NCBI GenBank assembly: GCA_002331625.1
Contig: DCZN01000050.1
Span: 19,583-56,082, forward strand
DNA from: Nitrospira sp. UBA2083
Lineage (GTDB): Bacteria > Nitrospirota > Nitrospiria > Nitrospirales > Nitrospiraceae
Direction: 5' to 3'
DNA: 36,500 nt
The notes beneath the pieces were generated by a model that worked only from the letters and a program-made list of their open reading frames with translations, had not been told where the DNA came from and searched no databases. Both the position numbers and the translations under genes were made by a program. Below, in pieces: positions 31,462 through 36,500 of the stretch. Positions within the stretch are counted from its first letter, which is position 1. The number at the start of each line of letters is the position of its first letter.

Positions 31462-31962
31462 CTATCTGTTCGATGTTATCGACTTTCCAAGGACGAAATC
31501 ATGCTCGAACAGCGTGTAAACGGATGGGGTAAGCCCCACACGCTGATACACGGTTTGAGCCCTGCGATTCTCTTGCTCCACATATAACCTCATGCCGCAG
31601 ACCTGGGGATCAGCCTTAGCCATGGCAAGGATATGTTTATGCATGGCTCGAAACACACCCTGACCACGCCGTTCCGGGACCACATAGACACTCTGGATCC
31701 ACCAAAAGAGCCCGTTGCGCCAGTCGCTCCACTCATAGGTGATCATAAGCTGCCCTATAGGCGTATGGACGCTCACGCCTGGATGCAGAGCCACCGTATA
31801 AAATCCGTATCTCGGGTCCCTCAAGAATGTCTGGATCCCCTCACGGAGGATCACTGGATCTAGCCGACGATTCTCTGTTTCAAGGGCCATCGCCCTATTG
31901 AACTCGACAAGGGTGTCGGCATCACTTGGGCGCGCCGACCTGATGAGGAATTCTTCAGGCAT
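31462..31962 (-). CDS. GNAT-family N-acetyltransferase
   Basis: A 166-residue GNAT enzyme. N-terminal FLIRSARPSDADTLVEFN is the usual first strand and helix. The acetyl-CoA loop is RRGQGVFRAMHKHI (motif A, [RQ]xxGxG/A) after WIQSVYVVPE, and motif B is MRLYVEQENRRAQTVYQRVG. The substrate cannot be told from sequence. It starts six bases after the DUF502 stop, so the two are probably co-transcribed. Confidence 0.9.
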   Translation of the reverse strand: MPEEFLIRSARPSDADTLVEFNRAMALETENRRLDPVILREGIQTFLRDPRYGFYTVALHPGVSVHTPIGQLMITYEWSDWRNGLFWWIQSVYVVPERRGQGVFRAMHKHILAMAKADPQVCGMRLYVEQENRRAQTVYQRVGLTPSVYTLFEHDFVLGKSITSNR

Positions 31963-31968
31963 GATCAG

Positions 31969-32577
31969 TCACAAGGGAAGGGACGGCGGTGCGGCCAGCC
32001 ATCCCTGTTGGGGCCTATAGAATCCCGCTGAGAACTCCATTTTCATGGCGTCTTCGACAGGCAGATTGAGCGGCCGCAGCGCCCGTTCCGGAATGAAGGC
32101 CAGGAACCCCGTAAAAGGATGAATCGCCGTGGGCACGAACACCATATAGAGTGTGTGGGGCGGCGCCACCTGAATGGCGGGTGGCGCCATACCCATCACA
32201 AAGCCCAGTGCCCAACATCCGTCCCGGGGAAACGGAAATGCGACCACTTTACTGTGCCCAAAGCGTGACCGAAAATTCAAGATGTCCGTCATGCCCTTCA
32301 ATGTAAGATAGATACTCTGTACGAGAGGAATCCGTTCAATTCGTTGCTCAATGCGTGCGAATACTCCTTGGCCAATGACATGGTCGCCGATGAGACCAGA
32401 AAGAATGAGCAGCAGGACCAACAGGAGTAAGCCGAGACCCGGAACTGGATCCGACATGTATCGACCGACCAAGCCATCGAGTGTCGTAAACAGCGTGGAG
32501 AGAATCAAGAACGTGGCCCAAGCAGGAACAAGAAGCAACAAGCCGGCCATGCAGGTTTTCCAGAAAGCTTTCAGCAT
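31969..32577 (-). CDS. DUF502 membrane protein
   Basis: A 202-residue inner-membrane protein of the DUF502 family, with two N-terminal helices (about 9-30 and 48-66). The conserved segments are AGLLLLVPAWATFLIL, ERIPLVQSIYLTLKGMTDIL, FPFPRDGCWALGFVMG and MVFVPTAIHPFTGFLAFIPE. The family is widespread and its function unknown; links to envelope homeostasis have been suggested. It is the first gene of a long minus-strand run reaching to 27131. Confidence 0.9.
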   Translation of the reverse strand: MLKAFWKTCMAGLLLLVPAWATFLILSTLFTTLDGLVGRYMSDPVPGLGLLLLVLLLILSGLIGDHVIGQGVFARIEQRIERIPLVQSIYLTLKGMTDILNFRSRFGHSKVVAFPFPRDGCWALGFVMGMAPPAIQVAPPHTLYMVFVPTAIHPFTGFLAFIPERALRPLNLPVEDAMKMEFSAGFYRPQQGWLAAPPSLPL

Positions 32578-32714
32578 GTTCTTATCAGATGAAGGTGACG
32601 ATTTTTTCAGTGTAGCAGAGTTGACGACTGATGAGGAGCATCTTGAGATGCTGTGATCCTTGATGGCATTATAAAGGGTCTAGATATGCTTGGATTGCAG
32701 AAAGGATGGATTCC

Positions 32715-32975
32715 ATGAACATCGATGCAGACTTGCTGGCCATACTGTGTTGCCCTGAAACGAAGCAGAAAGTCATTCTCGCTGACCAGAGTCTTATTGA
32801 AACCTTGAATGCTGCTGTTGCCCGTGGTCAATTGAAAAATAAGGGAAATAGACCAATCAGTGGACCGATCGATGGAGGGCTGATTCGTGAAGACCGGGCT
32901 ATTGTCTATCCGATTCGAGATAATATCCCTGTGATGCTGATCGAAGAAGGGATTCCCCTTGCGCAGATCCACTGA
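32715..32975 (+). CDS. Trm112-like small protein
   Basis: An 86-residue Trm112/YcaR-type protein: IDADLLAILCCPETKQKVIL at the start and DRAIVYPIRDNIPVMLIEEG at the end, the usual beginning and end of these partners of methyltransferases. The central region is longer than in YcaR. Only the CC pair remains of the possible zinc ligands, so zinc binding is doubtful. The start at 32715 has AAAGGA upstream; an ATG three codons earlier (32706) would sit on that site. It is divergent from DUF502. Confidence 0.8.
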   Translation: MNIDADLLAILCCPETKQKVILADQSLIETLNAAVARGQLKNKGNRPISGPIDGGLIREDRAIVYPIRDNIPVMLIEEGIPLAQIH

Positions 32976-33216
32976 ATAGGTTCTTGGGGAACTCCGGTAG
33001 GTGTTCATCGGATCTCACGATTGTTTCATCTTCATGCTCTGGGTCTTTGAAAACTGAATGTCCCCCTACTCCCCATCCATCCAGCTGCCACAGTCAAGGA
33101 CTGTTCCGTGCGATGGCGCTACTGGTGATGGAGTGCGATTCTCATGACATGCACGAGATGTAGAAGACCATGTCTCCATGAATTTCTCGCTTGGAACCAG
33201 ATCACTCGATGGAATG

Positions 33217-33504
33217 CTACGGGGCCACGATTTGAACGGGTTTCACCGGGTTCTCAGTTTTCGATCCGGTGGACGTGCCACAGTTGGCACAGAGGTATTC
33301 GTAGAGATTTCCACTTGGAAGGACGAGGAGTAACCGCTCTCTGGTCGGCGTGGCCATTCGGCAGCGTGGACAGAAGAGGAGTGACGCATTCAGAGACCCG
33401 AACTGGTCTTGCTGCCCTTCTGGTGAGGTACGAGGCCGATTTCGTGGGCCCGATCGACCGCCCGGAAGCCACGGTGCCAATGGTCTTCGAGGAGCGTTGA
33501 ACAT
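33217..33504 (-). CDS. small zinc-ribbon protein (start uncertain)
   Basis: Read on the minus strand, the C-terminal 55 residues look real: SLLFCPRCRMATPTRERLLL, then NLYEYLCANCGTSTGSKT, two CxxC knuckles about 27 residues apart that could bind zinc. The 40 residues before this (RRPLAPWLPGGRSG and so on) are unlike a protein domain and there is no ribosome site at 33504, so the true start may be an unusual codon near 33390 or the gene may be damaged upstream. The function is unknown. Confidence 0.4.
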   Translation of the reverse strand: MFNAPRRPLAPWLPGGRSGPRNRPRTSPEGQQDQFGSLNASLLFCPRCRMATPTRERLLLVLPSGNLYEYLCANCGTSTGSKTENPVKPVQIVAP

Positions 33505-33683
33505 GTTTAATTCTATGGGGCCCGTGCCGCAGGGTCAAGTAATTACCGGTTTACTTGGACTGAGGTAGACGTAACAACACAAGAATGACTCTCATTTTGA
33601 TTGCTCGTTGAGGCTATGAGACTACTCGAGAGTCTCCTTCAAAGAGAATAGAGAGCGGTCTCTGGATCGCAGAAGCAACGTTG

Positions 33684-34052
33684 CTAAGCCGGCGTTTTCG
33701 CAGCTTCGATTTCAGTGGCCGTGATCAAGCTTGATAGATAGTCGGCAACGAAATTGAGTGCTTCCTCACGTCCGTCAGCCCTCCGCCCCTTTTCACGCCT
33801 TTGGACGGAGAGTTCGTGTTCCAGGTCAGACTTCACTTCGCCCAGGATTCGTTGAAGGGAGGATGACGTGAGATTGGTGTCCATATCTTCAAGTTCTTGA
33901 CATCGATCAAGGACCCAATTCAGGCCTTCAATTCTCCCAGCATAGTGCTCCTGCTCAGCGGTATCGATGCGTGCCATCGCAGTGGCGAAGGTTTGCGCTT
34001 CATACACGAGGTTGTAAAAACTACTCACGGCTCGTTGTAGGGATTGATTCAT
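33684..34052 (-). CDS. helical hypothetical protein
   Basis: A 122-residue soluble protein, almost wholly helical (AVSSFYNLVYEAQTFATAMA, ILGEVKSDLEHELSVQRREK), with likely coiled-coil segments and a basic stretch RREKGRRADGRE. It has no signal peptide or cysteine cluster. A good AAGGAG site precedes ATG 34052, so it is probably expressed. No family is recognised. Confidence 0.65.
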   Translation of the reverse strand: MNQSLQRAVSSFYNLVYEAQTFATAMARIDTAEQEHYAGRIEGLNWVLDRCQELEDMDTNLTSSSLQRILGEVKSDLEHELSVQRREKGRRADGREEALNFVADYLSSLITATEIEAAKTPA

Positions 34053-34278
34053 GATGCTCCTTCTCTAGTAGATGAGCGGCAATTATACATCAGATTAGGA
34101 GTACAACAAGGAGTATTTTTTGTGATTCCATACGATGATCGAAACGCATACCCGGCTTGGCGATCTTGCCGCGAGGAATGGGGTTGGCTTAGGTCGCCCT
34201 GGGATTACAGAGTCTCGAGTTGGGGCAGTGGCAAGTGTTAACTCTAGGTGATGAGGTGCGGTGTGTCTTGCAGGAGGA

Positions 34279-34608
34279 CTACGTAAAGAGAAGGGATTCA
34301 AATTCGTTCATGAATCCATAGTACAGGGAGGCGAAATCCTTGAGGCAATCAGGGCTCGTTTCTTTTAGGCGTTTAAAAAAGAACACCTGCGCGCGTGGAT
34401 CCAGCTGTTCTAAGAGCTGACTGAGTTGCGCCATGGAATAGCTGCCTGAAGGGACGCTTAAAATATAGTGAACAAGACGCTCCACGAATTGCTCCGCGAC
34501 ATATTCGCTGCCAAGATAGCCATCCGGGAGTTTCCCCGTCGCAAGAAATTCGTCGAAGGGAACGGCTTGCGCAGCAAAAGGGATGATTTGCTGCTGTCGG
34601 TGAATCAC
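34279..34608 (-). CDS. hypothetical protein
   Basis: A 109-residue protein, mostly helical, with SEYVAEQFVERLVHYILSVP and LDPRAQVFFFKRLKETSPDC as distinctive parts. The start appears to be GTG 34608 with AGCAGG upstream. It has no signal peptide, membrane segment or known motif. It lies alone on the minus strand between the preceding hypothetical gene and nxrB, 227 bp and 408 bp from its neighbours. Confidence 0.6.
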   Translation of the reverse strand: MIHRQQQIIPFAAQAVPFDEFLATGKLPDGYLGSEYVAEQFVERLVHYILSVPSGSYSMAQLSQLLEQLDPRAQVFFFKRLKETSPDCLKDFASLYYGFMNEFESLLFT

Positions 34609-34950
34609 GCTGGACCTGCTTCGGAATCATGAGACTCTAATATCATCTTGCAAAAACTTTACTGGAGGGACCGTATCTCGTCAAGTGCGCAAAGGATTCA
34701 GGAACGGCTGAGCCAAAAGACCGAGCCATCAGCATATTCTGGCTCTACTGCGACGGCGAGAAGCACGTACTACTCCGATGTTCAGCTAGCGCCAGGTTCG
34801 CACTGACGACCCTAGGTGAGGGTTGGTCTGGGGTCGCCCAGGTCTTGTACCTGCTGACAAGACTGCCGGTGTGTGGTGGAGGAACTCTCTTCCCCGCCGA
34901 CCAAATGGTGGATTGCTACCATCCATCTCTTAGGCACACCAACATAAAGC
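34609..34950. other. spacer downstream of nxrB
   Basis: About 340 bp without a supported gene. A dyad CGACCCT/GGGTCG (about 34808-34837) is present but has no T-run. The nxrB terminator lies just to its right. Confidence 0.4.
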
Positions 34951-34987
34951 GAAAAGGGTGGAGCCTTTTTGTGAAAAGCTCCACCCT
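34951..34987 (-). terminator. intrinsic terminator of nxrB
   Basis: On the minus strand, a perfect 10-bp stem (AGGGTGGAGC, 34987-34978, with GCTCCACCCT, 34964-34955) is followed by TTTTCGCTTT. It lies 29 bp after the nxrB stop and is well formed. Confidence 0.85.
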
Positions 34988-35016
34988 CTCGTATGAAAAC
35001 AGGACTTCGGGACGAT

Positions 35017-36306
35017 TTACAGCCAGGTGACCCGCTCGGCCGGTCTGATGTAGATCGGCTCTTCAACTTGCACCCGGGCGACTTCCTTGCCGGATTTGTT
35101 GAAGCCCAACACGGTATCGTTATACATCTCGAACCGCTTCCCGTGAATCTGGGTTTCAAAGACTTTCGGTCCCGGAATGACATCATACCGGAAGACAATC
35201 TGCTGGCTGGCCCGCCACAGCTGCAGCACCGCCAACAGTTCCCGGCTCGGGACCAGGTACTTCTCGATGGCATTGTCCACCCCCGGGCCGAACATCTGCC
35301 GGGCATAGCCCCGCGGGGAATGCCGCGGGGGGATGTAGAACCCGTTGGGCTCGGTCCCCCACTGCGGATAGAGCGGCAAGGCCACCTGTTCCACCCGAAT
35401 CGCGTAATAGAGGGGATGCCACCGATCCTCCGCCCACAGCCCGTCGTCGCCAATCCGCATCAGGCTCTGCATGCGAATCTTGCCGACGCAGGCGGCCATG
35501 CACCGCGTTTCCATCGGTTCGCCACCCGTGAGCGGATCTTTTCCTTCAATGCGGGGGTAGCACGCAATACACTTTTCGCTGACACGGGTCGTGCCTCGAT
35601 ACATCGGCTTCTTATAGGGGCATTGTTCGACACACTTCTTGTACCCCCGGCACCGATTCTGGTCGATCAAGACGATGCCATCCTCCGGCCGTTTATAAAT
35701 GGCCTTGCGTGGACAGGCGGCTAAACACCCGGGATAGGTGCAATGGTTACAGATCCGCTGGAGATAGAAGAAGAAGGTTTCATGCTCCGGCAAGGAGCTA
35801 CCCGTCATCTTCCAGGGCTCATCGCGCGAAAAGCCCGTCTTATCGATCCCTTCGACCAAGGCGCGCATGGAGGTGGCGGTATCTTCATAGATATTCACGA
35901 ACCGCCATTCCTGGTCGGTCGGAATGTAGCCGATCGCCGCTTGCCCCACTTTGGCCCCGGCGTCGAAAATGGTCATCCCTTCAAACACCCCATAGGGGGC
36001 ATGGTGCTTGCGGCCCACCCGCACGTTCCAGACTTGGCCGCCGGGATTCACCTGTTCGATCAGCTGGGTAATCTTCACGTCGTAGAACTGCGGATACCCG
36101 CCATAGGGCTTGGTCTCCACGTTGTTCCACCACATGTACTCCTGCCCCTTGGAGAAAAGCCAGGTGGACTTGTCGGCCATGCTACAGGTCTGGCAGGCCA
36201 AACAGCGATTAATGTTGAACACGAAGGCAAACTGCCACTTGGGATGCCGTTCCTCATAGGGGTACAACATCTTTCGGCCCAGTTGCCAGTTATATACTTC
36301 AGGCAT
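35017..36306 (-). CDS. nxrB: nitrite oxidoreductase beta subunit (NxrB)
   Basis: This 429-residue iron-sulfur protein carries electrons from the molybdenum subunit NxrA toward the respiratory chain during nitrite oxidation. Cys clusters seen are CLACQTC (35-41), CNHCTYPGCLAACPRK, CRGYKKCVEQCPYK and CIACYP with a distant CMAAC. They fit four Fe-S clusters of the NarH/DMSO-reductase beta type. The length and the start MPEVYNWQLGRKMLYPYEER match Nitrospira NxrB. In that genus the enzyme lies on the periplasmic side of the membrane. GGAGG precedes ATG 36306 by five bases. It follows nxrA and is ended by a strong terminator. Confidence 0.98.
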   Translation of the reverse strand: MPEVYNWQLGRKMLYPYEERHPKWQFAFVFNINRCLACQTCSMADKSTWLFSKGQEYMWWNNVETKPYGGYPQFYDVKITQLIEQVNPGGQVWNVRVGRKHHAPYGVFEGMTIFDAGAKVGQAAIGYIPTDQEWRFVNIYEDTATSMRALVEGIDKTGFSRDEPWKMTGSSLPEHETFFFYLQRICNHCTYPGCLAACPRKAIYKRPEDGIVLIDQNRCRGYKKCVEQCPYKKPMYRGTTRVSEKCIACYPRIEGKDPLTGGEPMETRCMAACVGKIRMQSLMRIGDDGLWAEDRWHPLYYAIRVEQVALPLYPQWGTEPNGFYIPPRHSPRGYARQMFGPGVDNAIEKYLVPSRELLAVLQLWRASQQIVFRYDVIPGPKVFETQIHGKRFEMYNDTVLGFNKSGKEVARVQVEEPIYIRPAERVTWL

Positions 36307-36323
36307 TGCGTCCTCCGTACAGC

Positions 36324-36389
36324 GTGAGGCGTGACGCGTGAGGTAAAGGCTCTGAAGTCGGCTTCATCCCCTCCCCCCTGACGCCTCAC
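36324..36389 (-). promoter_or_regulatory. inverted repeat in the nxrA-nxrB spacer
   Basis: GTGAGGCGT (36324-36332) pairs with ACGCCTCAC (36381-36389), with a smaller TGAAG-TCGG-CTTCA hairpin in the loop. It occupies most of the 95-bp space between nxrA and nxrB and has no T-run in the direction of transcription. It might limit read-through or protect the mRNA; both are inferred. Confidence 0.5.
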
Positions 36390-36401
36390 CCCTCAGGGTT
36401 G

Positions 36402-36500
36402 TTAGACTTTAATCTTGATATGTTCGCCCTTCAGCCACTTAATCATAAACTCATTTTCTTGGCCCGGCGTAAACCCGGTCCGCACCGGCTCCCAGGGACC
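36402..36500 (-). CDS. nxrA: nitrite oxidoreductase alpha subunit, last 32 residues (partial)
   Basis: The minus-strand frame GPWEPVRTGFTPGQENEFMI then KWLKGEHIKIKV and a TAA stop (36404-36402) is the C-terminus of the molybdopterin subunit NxrA, judged from position directly upstream of nxrB and from the sequence type. The catalytic part lies outside the window. The 95-bp gap to nxrB contains an inverted repeat. Confidence 0.88.
   Translation of the reverse strand, partial: GPWEPVRTGFTPGQENEFMIKWLKGEHIKIKV

Noticed and set aside
34812..35453. A 213-residue minus-strand frame overlapping the nxrB 3' end
   Set aside because: It is the off-frame translation of nxrB and its terminator, rich in Arg, Ser and Gly.
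1..36500. CRISPR arrays, tRNA or rRNA genes
   Set aside because: No regularly spaced repeats, no tRNA-like cloverleaf with CCA-end context and no rRNA signature were noticed on either strand; only a dedicated scan could exclude them fully.

Overview
The window most likely comes from a Nitrospira-type nitrite-oxidising bacterium (phylum Nitrospirota). The strongest evidence is at the right end: a complete 429-residue nitrite oxidoreductase beta subunit (nxrB) preceded by the last codons of nxrA. The rest fits a chemolithoautotroph: a Na+-translocating NADH:quinone reductase (nqrF end, apbE, nqrM) at the left end, a NhaD-like ion antiporter, and an inorganic-carbon uptake (DAB) operon. The taxonomic call is made from recognised protein sequences, not from a search.

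Region 1 (1-7436) pairs the end of a Na+ pump operon (nqrF-apbE-nqrM) with a Na+/H+ antiporter-like gene at 6048. Between them lies a 4.4-kb accessory island bounded by two inverted copies (1581-1795 and 5789-6020) of a small element with 19-bp terminal inverted repeats. The island holds a yefM-yoeB toxin-antitoxin pair with its TGTACA operator, a DUF2283-type pair between 40-bp direct repeats, a small zinc-ribbon gene, a decayed DUF6988-like pseudogene, and a universal stress protein gene between 167-bp direct repeats. Parts of it resemble a degraded integron cassette array.

Region 2 (7437-18494) is built around inorganic carbon. A RelBE-type module sits between a truncated and an intact copy of a DUF2294 (YbcI-like) gene. 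Divergent from the intact copy is the operon dabB, a NuoM-like gene, dabA and a PII-like gene. About 200 nt of leader RNA precede dabB and end in a strong intrinsic terminator just 22 nt before the start codon, with a possible alternative fold, so the operon looks attenuation-controlled. A lipoprotein with two tandem SnoaL/DUF4440-like domains and a SulP transporter lacking a STAS domain follow.

Region 3 (18495-34608) is mostly housekeeping and envelope genes: a DUF2490 protein, arfB, a TPR protein, fabI, a Lys/Glu-rich secreted peptide, gcvT-nudix, an FKBP isomerase and a FIST sensor protein. A long minus-strand run (32577 to 27131) encodes DUF502, GNAT, two BamE-like lipoproteins, a LOG-family protein, a beta-CASP nuclease and a P1-family peptidase. 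A Trm112-like gene and three small hypotheticals follow.

Region 4 (34609-36500) is nxrB with its terminator, an nxrA-nxrB spacer containing an inverted repeat, and the nxrA 3' end. No tRNA, rRNA, CRISPR array or intact transposase was seen.
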